Source of the DNA: Pyropia haitanensis
Taxonomy: Eukaryota; Rhodophyta; Bangiophyceae; Bangiales; Bangiaceae
NCBI GenBank assembly: GCA_008729055.1
Contig: SDUX01000002.1
Span: forward strand, 3,251,874-3,315,873
Direction of reading: 5' to 3'
DNA: 64,000 nucleotides
The notes beneath the pieces are model-generated. The model was not told where the DNA came from and made no database searches. It saw nothing but the letters and a program-made list of their open reading frames with translations. This document shows, piece by piece, positions 54,668 to 64,000 of this stretch; within the stretch, counting starts at the first letter, position 1, and each line of letters starts with the position of its first letter. A program made the translations under genes and the position numbers.

Positions 54668-57427
54668 GCCACCGCCACCGCCGCCAGCGGCAACCCCCCC
54701 CCCCCCCCCCCCCTCATCATCCGGGTACTCCTCGTCGTCCCCCCCCCCCCCCCCCTCCCCCCCCGCCTCCAGCCGCGTCGTCACCGCGTCCACCACCCCC
54801 TTGTTAATCCGGTCCATGGCCATCTCGGCGTGCCGCCGCTGCGAGGCGGTCCCGCGGATCACCACCCGCCGCACCGCCGCGGCGGCAAAGAAGCAGCGGA
54901 TGGGCCGGCAGCACGAGCACGCGCACAGCTTGTCCAGGCCGGGCACGTCGAGCGCCCACGTGACGGGCGCGGACGCGACGGCGAGCGCGGCGCGGGCGGG
55001 GGGAGGAGCGCCGCAAACGCGCCGTACCAGGCCGCCGCGGTGGCGGGCGCCGCGGCGGTCGCGGCGGCGGCGACCGCCGCGGCGGCCGTGACGCCGCCGT
55101 CGGGGGGTGGGGTGGCCGCCACCGTGTTGGACGACGTTGCCGTCGTGCCGCCGCCGCCGCCGGCCGCGGCGGCGGCGGTGGCAGCAGCGGCGGCGGCGGC
55201 GGCAGCGGCGGCGGCGGCGGCACCGCCGGTGCCGCCGCCACGGCTGGCAGCGCCCTGCCCCCCCCCCCTCGCCCCCCCCCCCCTCCCCAATGCCATCCAC
55301 CGCCAGCCGCAGCACGGCGCTCATGGTTAGCGCCCGCGGCGGCCGCCGCGGCGCCGCCACCTCCGCGACCAGCCGCGCCACCGCGCGGCGGAGCACCCGC
55401 GGCGGCGCGCCGACCGCGACCGCCGCGCGGAGGAGGGCGGCGATACCCGCCGGGCCCGGCTCCCACAGCGCGCCCTCCCCGTGGCCGGGCGGGACCGCCT
55501 CGGCGGCGGCGACCAGCCGCGGCACGAGCAGCGTGCCGACGACGCGCGCGAGGCGGGCACGCTCGGGGGGGGGGAGGCCGCCGCCGGCCGCGTCGTCGCC
55601 CCCTGGGTGGGTGATGGGCGACGGGCTCGCGCGGCCACCGCCGCCGCCGCCGCCACCGCCGCCACCGCCGCCACCACCACCACCACCACCACCACCACCG
55701 CCGCCGGCGCCGCTGCCGGCGCCGCTGGCGGCGCCCCCCTCCTTCCCCCCCCCCCCCCGCCCCCCCCCTCGCCGCCGCCGCCAGCGCCGTGACCAGCTGC
55801 ACACACGCCGGCGCGCGCCCCTTGGCCACGTTCCACCCGACCGCCGCGTCGAGCGCGGGCGCCGCCGCCGCCACCCCCACCACCCCCGTCCACGTCAGCA
55901 GCAGCGCCCGCAGCGACGCGGACTGCACGCACAGCGTCGGCGCGGCGGCGGCGGCGAGGCGCGACACGCCCCGCGCGGCGGGCGGCAGCGCCGCCGCGCC
56001 AGCCGCGATGGCCGCCAGGCCGGGGTGCTCCGCGACGGGGCGGCCCGTGTGGGTGGCGGCGAGGAAGGCGGAGAGGAACCACGTGGCGAGCGAGCCGCGC
56101 GCCGCGCGCGCCGCCGCACGCGCCGCGCGCCGCGCCGCGGCGGTGGGGGGCGGGGGGCCGCGGCCCACCGCTGGGGGGGGGGAGGGGGGGGGGGGGGGGG
56201 GTGCCGCCGCGGCCGGCCGCGGCGCCACGGAGATTTCCATGTCGTCCTCCTCCGCGTCCGCGGCGGGCGGCGCCGCCGCCGCCGTCGCGCCCGCCTCGGC
56301 GTGCGCCGTGCCCCCCTCTGTCGACGCGGCGTCCCCCTCTTTCGCCGCTACGCCCATAGCGACCGTCGCGCCCATAGCGACCGTCGCGCCCGTCGCGCCC
56401 GCCGCGCCTGCCGCGGCCGCTACACCCGCCACGCCCGCCGTGCGCGCCGCTCCCGCCACACCCGTGGCGCCCGGCGCGTCCGTCGCGCCCGTCGCGCCCG
56501 CCGCGCCCGCCGCGCCCGCCACACCCGCCGCGTCCGCCGCGCCCGCCGCGCCCGCCGCACCAGCAGGGGCACCCACCCCCCCCCCCCCCCCCCCCTCCCC
56601 CCCTCCACCTCCACCTCCTCCCAAAAGCGGTCCCCCTGAGCCAGGTCGTGGAACAGCCCGCCCATCGGCGACGTGCCCAGCAGCCCCCCCGCCGACACGA
56701 CGCGGCGGACGACCCCCCCCAGGGCGGCCACGCCCAGCTCCCGCATCGCCGCCGCCGCGACCGCCCGCACCGCGACGGGCGTCGGCGCCGCCGCCTCGAT
56801 CGCCGCCGTGGCGAGCGCCACGGCGGGCGGGTACGCCCGCCACGCCGCCGCGTCCGCCGCCATCGACGCCACGTACGCCGCGTCCGCCGCGGCGGCGCCA
56901 CCGCCGCCACCGCCGCCACCGCCGCCACCGCCGCTACTGCCGCCACCGCCGCCGCTACTGCCGCCACCGCCGCCACCCGCCGCCCCCCCTTCCCCGCTAC
57001 CACGCGCCGCCGCCGCCGCCGCCGCCCGCGCCGACGCGGCAGTCGCGGTCACCCACGAGCGCGTCGCGGTATACAGCGGCGGCAGGGACCCCCCCCAGAC
57101 GCGCGGCCGGCACCGCAGCGCCGCGATGACGGCGCGCCCCCCCACGTCATCGTGCAGCAGGTGGAGCGCGACGAGCAGCCGCGCCAGCGGCGTCACCCAC
57201 CCGCGGCGCCACGGGAGGACCGGCGCCGACGGGCCGGCGACGGCGGCGAGGCCGGCCGACGCGGCCGCCGCGGCGGCCGTGGCCAGCGTCACCAGCGCCG
57301 CCCGGTCCGCCGCGGTCGCCGCCGCCGCCGCCGCGGCGGGGAGTGGGAGGGCCGCGGCGGCGGCGGTGGCGGCGGCGGCGGCGGCCGCCGCACCCGCCGG
57401 GCGGGCGTGGCCGGCCGCCCGCGGCGG

Positions 57428-57472
<45 letters not shown>

Positions 57473-59245
57473 GCCACCGCCCCCCCCCCCCCCGTCGCGC
57501 CCGGGTCCCCATCCACCACGGCGCTCCCCCCCCCCCCAGGAGCAGCGGCCGCCCCCCCCGGCGGCCGCCCCAGCCGGTCCGCCTCGACCGCAAAGTAGTG
57601 GGCGGCGTAGCAGGCGGCGTCGAGGGGCACCCCCCCCCACTGAGGGCGGCGGCCAGCACCGGCGCCAGCCGCGCCCACTCCCCCCCGCCGCGGCGGGCGA
57701 CGAGCGCGCGGAGCTCGGCGGCCGGGTCGACGCCGCCGCCGGGCGGTGGCGGCAGCGTCGCCGCCGCGACCGCCGCCGCCGCCGCGGCGGTCGGCGCGCC
57801 GCCGCCGGCCGCGGCGCCGGCGGCGGCCACGTCGAGGACGCGGAGGAGGGTGGCCCACGCGGCGGTCGGCTGCGCCGCCGCGCCGGCGGGCGGGTCGGCC
57901 AGCACGGACGGCGCGGCGAGCGCCTGCCGCAGCCACGCGCACACCGCCCACGACAGCGCGGGCGTCAGCGCCGGCCCGCCGCCGGCCGCGGGCGCCGCCG
58001 CCACCGTGCCGCCGCCGCGCGCTCCCCCGCCGCCACCGCCACCGCCACCGCCACCACCACCACCACCACCACCACCGCCACCACCACCACCACCACCACC
58101 ACCACCACCACCCTCGCCACCGCCGCCGCCGCGGCGGGCGCCTCCCCCCCCCGCGGCCGTGGCGCCACGCCACCCCCCCCCCCCCCCCCCCCCCCAGCAC
58201 CACCACCGCCCGCGGCGGCCGCGTCACGCGCGGCGTTGGACACGAGCGCGAGCAGCGCCGGGAGCCCCCCCCGGCCCGCCGTTGACGCCGCGGCGGTCGC
58301 GGCGAGCGCCTCGGGCACGAGCAGCACCACCGCCGCACGCGCCGCGCGGCGGCGGCCACGCCCAAACGCCGCGGCGGGCACGCACACGCCACAGCCACAG
58401 CCGCAGCCGCAGCCGCGCGTGCCGCCGCCGCCGCCACCGCCGCCGCGCGGGCGGCTGCCGCCGCCGGCCGCCGTCGCGCCCGGCGTGCCGCCCGTGCCGC
58501 CAGGCGCCCCCCCCCTCCCCCCCCCGCCGCCGCCGCGGCCGCCGCCGCCGCCGCTGCTGGCGACGCGGCCGCCACCTCTTCGCCAGACGCTGCTGGCGGC
58601 GGCGGCCGCCCCGCGGCCGCCACCGCCGCCGGCGGCAGCCGCACGACCGCCGCCGGCGGCAGCCGCAGCACCCCCCACGTCCCCCCCCCCACCGGCGGCG
58701 GCGGGCCGTACCCGTACGCGTCGCTGCTGTCGTCGCTGTCCACCCCCCCCTCCACCCCCCCCCCCCCCCCCCCCCCCCCACGCCAGCGGCCGCCCCACCC
58801 CCCGCGGCAGCCGCAGCGCCACGGCCGGCGGCACCCCCCCCCCCCCTCCCCCCCCCCGGGCTTCCCCCCCGCCGCCGGCCGCCCCCCCCCCCAGCGTAAC
58901 CGACGTGACGAGCACCGCCGCGGGCGGGCGCCCCCACAGCCCCCCCTGCCAGCCCGACCAGCCACCCGCGGGCGCCGCGAGGCCCGCCGCCCGCCACACG
59001 CGCAGCGGCACGGCGGGCGGGAGGGCGGCGAGCGCCGCCCACACCGCCCGGTCTGCCGCGTCGGTGGGGGGGGGGGGGGGGGGTGTCCCCCGCCGCGGGG
59101 GGGGGGGGCGTGCCGCCGTGCCGCCGCCGCCGCCGCAACCGCCGCGGTCGCAGCGGGGGGCGTTGAGGAGGACCGCGAGGTAGTCGGGGGGGGGGGGGTG
59201 GCACGGGGGGAATTGGGGGGGGGGGAGGGGCGCGCACCCGCCACC

Positions 59246-59278
<33 letters not shown>

Positions 59279-59542
59279 GCCGCCACCGCCGCCGCTGTCG
59301 CCGCCGCCGCTATCGCCGCCGCCGCTGTCGCCGCCGCCGCTGCCGCCGCCGCCGCTGCCGCCGCCGCTGCCGCCGACACCACCACCGCCGCCACCGCCGC
59401 CGCCGTGCCCCCCCGCGGCGGCCGGGGTGGCCCAGTCGGTGAGCAGCGCGGCGATGCCCTCCGACGCGGCCGCGCGCTCGGCGGCGGTCGGCGCCGCGAC
59501 GGCGGCGCCGAGCAGCGCGCTCAGCCGGTCGGCGACGGACAT
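53969..59542 (-). CDS. Very large Ala/Gly-rich protein, unidentified; many frame breaks at G/C runs
   Basis: The start at ATG 59542 gives MSVADRLSALLGAAVAAPTA, a helical N terminus (ASEGIAALLTDWAT). Non-repetitive islands are spread throughout: RAVWAALAALPPAVPLRVWR, DSDDSSDAYGYGPP, LSWAVCAWLRQALAAPSVLA, LDAACYAAHYFAVEADRLG, RRGWVTPLARLLVALHLLHD, LLGTSPMGGLFHDLAQGDRF, AEEDDMEISVAPRP, RGSLATWFLSAFLAATHTGR, a cysteine cluster LDVPGLDKLCACSCCRPIRC with RRVVIRGTASQRRHAEM, and a basic, NLS-like end AKRSRRR before TGA at 53969-53971. About ten frame changes at G/C runs are needed to join them; most fit one missing base. The helical islands suggest an alpha-solenoid scaffold, perhaps nuclear, but I do not recognise it, and two adjacent genes cannot be excluded. 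Confidence 0.5.
56341..56570 (-). repeat. Short-period repeat encoding Gly-Ala-x-type tract
   Basis: An 18-bp unit CGCCCATAGCGACCGTCG is repeated twice at 56350-56390, then degenerate 9-15-bp GCGCCCGTC/GCGCCCGCC units continue. Read in the minus frame it gives ~75 residues of A-G-A, G-A-T and G-V-A triplets within the large unidentified protein. Confidence 0.75.
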
Positions 59543-60300
59543 GGCGGCGGCGGCGGCGGCCGGGCGGGTGTGGCACGACCAGAGCGGGGCGGGAGGGCGG
59601 AGAGAGGGGAGGGGGGGGGGGGGGGGGGAGGAGACGCGTTGGAAGGGGGGGTGCCGGCGTCGGGGGGGGGGCCGCCACGACGGCGGCGGCGGCCAGGGCG
59701 CCGAGGAGGGGGACGCCACGCGCGGCGCGGTGGGGTGGTGTCGCCGGCAGCTCCCGCGTGTGCACGGCTAGCTCCCCGCCGCTGCGCCTGCAGGCCAGCT
59801 TCCGCTCTGGCACACAGCACCGCGTGAGCGGGCGGAACCCGCGCACGTGCGCCCATCTGTTTTTCCAAGTCATTTCCTTGCAAGGTGGATCCAGTCGATG
59901 AGAAACGGTCTGCCACCGCGCGTCAAGTAATTGTACAGTCGAAGGACCACTCTGTGTAGCCATTCTATATTGCATCACGCAAAGCTTTCCTTGAAAGTAG
60001 AGACACCTGTCACGATACGAGTAAAATTCAAAAGTCAAGCGAACACCGAACTAACCGATGGACGCCCACCGCCAGTCTGGGACACTATTCCCAACGATCG
60101 ATCGGAGGGTCGCCGTCGAGCAACGGCAGCCGCCTCCGTCGTGGTCGCGCCCCCGCCAACGTGGACGCGGATGGACCCGTCGCCCCCGTCCTCATCCCCG
60201 ACCTTGTCACCGGCGGCCGTCGCAGACAGTTTGACGCTCCTCCCTTGCGTTCCAGCGACGCGCATTTGCCGCCGCGACTGGGTCCCCTGCTCCCGTCACC
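59543..60300. other. Divergent promoter region (large gene / RPL34)
   Basis: The first ~230 bp next to the large gene are GC-rich with G runs (59605-59628). The part 59850-60060 is markedly less GC-rich. The last 100 bp before the RPL34 ATG are pyrimidine-rich (CTCCTTCCC-type stretches), as usual for ribosomal protein gene leaders. Confidence 0.5.
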
Positions 60301-60981
60301 ATGCCTGACTGCCGTGTGACGCTGCGGCGGCGGAACTCGTACGCGACGCTGAGCAACCGCGTGCGCAAGGTCAAGACGCCCGGCGGGAAGCTGGTCGCGC
60401 AGTACATCAAGAAGGCGGGCGCGTCTGCACGGTGTGGGGATACCAAGACCAAGCTCCATGGCATCTCGATTGGGCGGCCCAAGGACTTGATGCGCATGTC
60501 CAAGCCCAAGAAGACGGTGACGCGCGTGTATGGCGGGAACCTGTGTGCCAAGGCGGTGCGCGAGCGGTACGTTTTGAGCGTGCCGAGCTGTGTGCTTTTT
60601 TCTCCCGCTCTGGGTGCTATTCTGGGCGTGTCGGACGGCTGTGAGGTGGAGGTGTTGGTGGCAGCGCCGGGGCGTCGTCGACTGGCGATTGTTCCGTGGA
60701 GTGGGGGCGGAGGCGACCAGCGTTGTGGGGTGTGACGGGGCTCGGGGCTTGTGGCCTGGCTGCTCTGCCCGCGTGCGTGCCGGGCGGGGTCTGTCTCGCG
60801 ACTCTCACACGCTTTATTTTTTTATTCTATTGTTGGACGCGGGCGTCTGGTTGTATCGTGTTGGTGTCTTGTTCGGCGTCTTTGACTCGACAGGATCATT
60901 CGGGCCTTTCTCATTGAAGAGCAGAAGATTGTGAAGAAGGTCATCAAGGCCCAGAACCAGCAGAAGAAGTCTTCCAAGTAA
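60301..60981 (+). CDS. RPL34: 60S ribosomal protein eL34, two exons (117 aa)
   Basis: Component of the large cytosolic ribosomal subunit. Exons are 60301-60566 and 60894-60981 (354 nt, 117 codons plus TAA). Exon 1 reads MPDCRVTLRRRNSYATLSNR, VKTPGGKLVAQYIKKAG, RCGDTKTKLHGI and LMRMSKPKKTVTRVYGG: the eL34 core with basic rRNA-binding stretches. Exon 2 gives IIRAFLIEEQKIVKKVIKAQ and ends QQKKSSK, the family C terminus. The Arg codon at ~89 is split 2+1 by the intron. Length is standard. This is the only gene in the window with a certain intron. Confidence 0.97.
60567..60893 (+). other. GT-AG spliceosomal intron of RPL34 (327 bp)
   Basis: 5' site GCG|GTACGT, 3' site TTTGACTCGACAG|GATC, with a branch-like TTTGAC close to the acceptor. 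Removal restores the eL34 frame exactly. The intron is T/G-rich and less GC-rich than the exons. Confidence 0.95.
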
Positions 60982-61561
60982 ATGGGGGGTTTGTGCTCGG
61001 GGATCAGTGCACAGGTAGCTGGGTGGTCTGGCCGCCGGCCTCGAGTTCCATCCCTTCTTCTCCCTCTGCCTCCCGGTCGTCGTTGCTAGATGGAGGGGAT
61101 GTCGGCGCGGTCGGTGGGGCACCCACCGCTGCGGGACCGTGGCGTTGACGCTGGCGGGGGTGGACGAGGCCGCCGCCTCAGCGGCTGCTAAGCGGGCCTC
61201 GGGTTGCCTGCAGTGGTGGACATAAACGCTAGACGAACACACGCGGTTACGTTTTCCACTCGTACTGCGTTCTCAGCTGCTGTACGCCACTGGGCTGCGT
61301 CCATCTGGAGTTGACGGGCGCTGCGGGGGGGGCGGGGGGGGCCGTGGCGGCGCCATCGGGTGTCGACGTTGAACGCGTGACCTGGTGATGTTGATGCCCC
61401 CGTTGGATCGTCTTGCCGCTCGTGATGAGCACAGACGCACGTAACCACTTGCTGACGGCCTTGCAGTTACTGGCAGGGCCCAGAGCACGACCCCATCTCC
61501 CTACCACGGGCTAGGCCCAGCCCTCCGCCACGACGTCCACCAGGTGGTCCCTCTCCCTCAC
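60982..61561. other. Convergent intergenic
   Basis: It lies between the RPL34 stop and the SRP receptor stop. Mixed composition with one G-rich stretch at 61324-61340. No gene seen. Confidence 0.5.
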
Positions 61562-63547
61562 TCACCGCAACAGCGCCTTGACCAGCGCCCCCGTATTCAT
61601 CGTCCGCAGGTCCATGTACGTCTGGCCCACTCCCACAAACACGACCGGCACGCCCGTCGCGTAGACCATCGACACGGCCGCGCCGACGCGGTCGTCAACG
61701 GTGTCAAACTTGGTCAACACCACCCCGTCGACGAGGCGCACCCGCCCCGAGCCGGCCTGGTGGTCCGCGAGCGCCGCGTTGAACTTGGTCAGCTGGTCCA
61801 CCCCGTCGTTGCCGACGAGCGCCTCGCCGACAAAGAAAACCCGGTCCGGGTCGTTGACGGCAACGAGCTTGGCCAGCGCCGCCATCAGCGGCCCGTTGTC
61901 CTGCATCCGCCCGGCCGTGTCGACCAGCACCACGTCCGTGCCAGCCTCGCGCGCGCGGCGGATGGCGTCGGACGCCACCCCCGCCGCGTCGCGGCCGTAC
62001 CCCCGGTCATAGAGGGTAACGCCCAGGCACGTCGCGTGCGTGCGCAGCTGCTCGACGGCGCCCGCGCGGAACGTGTCGCACGCCGCGAGCAACACCGTCA
62101 GGCCGTGGCGCTGCAGGTAAAACGCCGTCTTGGCCAGGCTGGTGCTCTTGCCAACGCCGTTCACCCCACAATAGACAATCACAAACGGGCCGCCGCCGGC
62201 CGCCCGCTTGGCTGCAATGTCCGCCAGGATGTCGGTCGACTGGCGGGGCGTGAGCAACCGTGTCAGCGCGTCGCGTAGCGCGCCACGCACCGTCGCGGTG
62301 ATGGTGGTCATAGACGCCATCGTCACCCCGTCCAGCGACGCCCCTACCGACGCGCACAGCCGCTCGGCAATGTCAGCGGTCACGTTCTTGGCAATAAGCG
62401 CGTCGCGGACCGCCGCGAGCGCCGGCGCCAGCTCAGCCGCGGTCAGCTGCTGCACGCCGGCGAGGCCGCGGAAGAACGAGACGACGCCCGCTGCGGCACT
62501 CTGCGGCGCCACCGCGTCCGTGGCCGCCATGGACACGCCGCCCGTCCAGCCGGTGCCGCCTCCACCGGGCGCAGCTACCACTGCTTGTGGCCGGCCGGCG
62601 CCCGCGTCCCCCTCCTCCTCATCCAAATAGTCAAACGCCCGGTTGGGCGCCGCGTCCACAAACTGCTGCCGCACCCGCGCAACGGCTTCGGCGTCGGCGT
62701 CACCGCCACGCCGCTCATCCTTGCCGGCGCTCATGTCCAGCGCGTCAATGTCCGCCTGCGTCGGCGCGGACCGGCTGCCTGCGCGCAGCTTCTTCTCGCG
62801 CTTGCGCGGGGCGGCCGCCGCGGCCGCCCCGCGGGCCGCGGCGGCCGCGGTCGCGGCCGCGGCCGCAGACGGGCGGCCGCCGCCACCGCGTTTCCGAAGA
62901 AACGCCGCGCGGGCGCGGGCCAGCCGCGCCATCGGGTCCTCCTCCTCCTCTGCGTTGCCGTCGTCGGCGACTGCAGCCTCCTCCTTGCTCGCGACCGGCG
63001 CGGCAGCGGGGGTGGAGGGAGGGGGGGGCTGCTCGCCGTCGCTGGGCAGCCCCCCCCCTCCCCCCTTCTTACGAGCCGCCTTGCCCCGCTTCTTCTTTGC
63101 CCCCTTGCCCCCCGCATACGGGGCGGGCCCCCCGGCGACGCCGTTCCCGCCCGGCCCGCCCGCCGCGACCGCCGCCTCGGCCTCGGCGTGCAGGCGCCGG
63201 AAGACGGCGTCAAAGCCGCTCACGTCCAGGGTGTCCACGTCCGCGCCTGGCGCGGCGAGCGCGTCGCCATAGGCGCGGACAAACGCGTCGCGGACGGCGG
63301 TCAGGAGCGCGTCCTTGTACGCGGGCGGCAGTCGGGTGGGGTACGCGACGACAAAGACCAGGCCAAGTCGGGCGGCAAGGGCCCAGCGGAGGGTGGTGGG
63401 GCCGACCGTAAACGCCGCGGCCGCAGCGCGCTCGGCCAGGAGGACGCGGCGGACAAGGGCGTCGAGCGGCCGAGACGGCAAGGGAATGAACTCTGCCTGC
63501 CAGAGGATGGTGCCGCCGGCCTCAATGATGGAGAAGAGGTCAATCAT
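61562..63547 (-). CDS. SRPRA: Signal recognition particle receptor subunit alpha (661 aa)
   Basis: SRP-GTPase that docks ribosome-SRP complexes at the ER. The ATG at 63547 gives MIDLFSIIEAGGTILWQAEF, the SRX longin domain that binds SRP receptor beta, through LVFVVAYPTRLPPAYKDALL. A long basic/acidic linker (KGAKKKRGKAARKKG; EEEEDPMARLARARAAFLRK) is typical of eukaryotic SR alpha and excludes FtsY. The N domain (FFRGLAGVQQLTAAELAPAL ... LIAKNVTADIAERLCASVGA) precedes the G domain: GVNGVGKSTSLAKTAFYL (G1), CDTFRAGAVEQLRTHA (insertion box), VLVDTAGRMQDNGPLM (G3), LTKFDTVDDRVGAA (G4) and VFVGVGQTYMDLR (closing loop). Stop TGA at 61562-61564. The frame is intact and the length close to the usual ~640 aa. 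Confidence 0.97.
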   Translation of the reverse strand: MIDLFSIIEAGGTILWQAEFIPLPSRPLDALVRRVLLAERAAAAAFTVGPTTLRWALAARLGLVFVVAYPTRLPPAYKDALLTAVRDAFVRAYGDALAAPGADVDTLDVSGFDAVFRRLHAEAEAAVAAGGPGGNGVAGGPAPYAGGKGAKKKRGKAARKKGGGGGLPSDGEQPPPPSTPAAAPVASKEEAAVADDGNAEEEEDPMARLARARAAFLRKRGGGGRPSAAAAATAAAAARGAAAAAAPRKREKKLRAGSRSAPTQADIDALDMSAGKDERRGGDADAEAVARVRQQFVDAAPNRAFDYLDEEEGDAGAGRPQAVVAAPGGGGTGWTGGVSMAATDAVAPQSAAAGVVSFFRGLAGVQQLTAAELAPALAAVRDALIAKNVTADIAERLCASVGASLDGVTMASMTTITATVRGALRDALTRLLTPRQSTDILADIAAKRAAGGGPFVIVYCGVNGVGKSTSLAKTAFYLQRHGLTVLLAACDTFRAGAVEQLRTHATCLGVTLYDRGYGRDAAGVASDAIRRAREAGTDVVLVDTAGRMQDNGPLMAALAKLVAVNDPDRVFFVGEALVGNDGVDQLTKFNAALADHQAGSGRVRLVDGVVLTKFDTVDDRVGAAVSMVYATGVPVVFVGVGQTYMDLRTMNTGALVKALLR

Positions 63548-64000
63548 GGTGGGTGGCAGGAGGGGCGGGAATGAGTCTCGTGAGGTAGCGCACGAAAAGA
63601 AGGGATGGATGTGGTGGGAGGGGACGTGAAAGAAGAGGGACACAACAGTGCCAGCCTCGGAGCAGAGTGGGGACGGGGCTGTCTGTAGCGTTGCGAACAA
63701 TGGATGGCTGGCAGCGGGCAAGTCTACGCTGTCAAGGCCGTCTCGTCACTCTGACGTACTGACACGGGAAAACAAAATCGTGACGCAGGTCACAAATCTG
63801 TTGCGTCGTCGAGCCAAATCCAAGGCATCGTATCAAATTACAGACATGAACACTTACTTTCTTGGCCCACAACTGGCCAAGCTGTCAGCGTCTTGCGCGC
63901 AACACGCTGCTCAGCAGGCACTCGGTCGCCAGCACGCGGGCGGTCGTGTGAACCCCCGACGACGCACTCCTGCCCCAAGCGCTTCTGCCGAACGTTCGCC
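63548..64000. other. SRP receptor upstream region
   Basis: Less GC-rich sequence, especially 63760-63860, expected to contain the SRP receptor promoter. No gene seen before the window ends. Confidence 0.5.

Noticed and set aside
1..64000. tRNA or rRNA genes
   Set aside because: I saw no cloverleaf-like segment with conserved B-box context and no rRNA-like sequence by eye; a covariance search was not possible.

Overview
This looks like nuclear DNA from a photosynthetic eukaryote with a primary plastid. The best fit is a bangiophyte red alga of the Porphyra/Pyropia type; this is inference. Supporting signs are very high GC, almost intron-free genes (one clear GT-AG intron, in RPL34), Ala/Gly/Pro-rich proteins full of GC trinucleotide repeats, and several plastid-type transit peptides with an early Phe (MAAFV, MAFV, TAFV) and no signal peptide before them. 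Eukaryote-only genes (EMC3, UFL1, SRP receptor alpha, eL34) exclude a bacterium.

Layout. 1-3.6 kb: partial NB-ARC/TPR STAND protein (minus). 4.8-9.1 kb: two poorly known minus-strand genes, the second ending in a GOLD-like domain. 9.8-14.3 kb: a small plastid-type protein and a nuclear SecA (plus). 15.7-16.3 kb: zinc-ribbon protein with a C-terminal membrane anchor. 18.9-19.8 kb: EMC3 (minus). 20.7-22.4 kb: bacterial-type NitT/TauT ABC ATPase with a transit peptide (minus). 25.1-27.0 kb: DEP-domain protein (plus), convergent with UFL1 at 27.5-30.5 kb (minus). 30.6-32.4 kb: segment bounded by perfect 31-bp inverted repeats. 34.4-35.4 kb: tetraspanin-like four-pass protein. 36.6-37.1 kb: thylakoid rubredoxin RBD1 (minus). 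37.5-43.0 kb: a complete PAT/DIRS-type tyrosine-recombinase retrotransposon. 43.3-46.0 kb: EGY-type S2P homologue without the HExxH site. 47.1-49.0 kb: plastid sigma factor (minus). 49-54 kb: mostly non-genic, with degenerate repeat fragments. 54.0-59.5 kb: very large unidentified Ala/Gly-rich protein (minus). 60.3-61.0 kb: RPL34. 61.6-63.5 kb: SRP receptor alpha (minus).

Two functional themes recur: plastid biogenesis (SecA, sigma factor, RBD1, EGY, ABC ATPase) and the ER membrane (EMC3, UFL1, SRP receptor alpha). I see no operon-like logic; neighbours are probably independent.

The most striking property is that conserved genes (EMC3, UFL1, sigma factor, EGY, and others) change reading frame at runs of about 9-20 G or C, nearly always in the direction expected if one base were missing from the run. 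Genes lacking long G/C runs (SecA, SRP receptor, ABC ATPase, RBD1, retrotransposon) read straight through. Homopolymer under-calling in the assembly is the simplest explanation; transcript slippage is the interesting alternative. CDS coordinates of the affected genes span these breaks.
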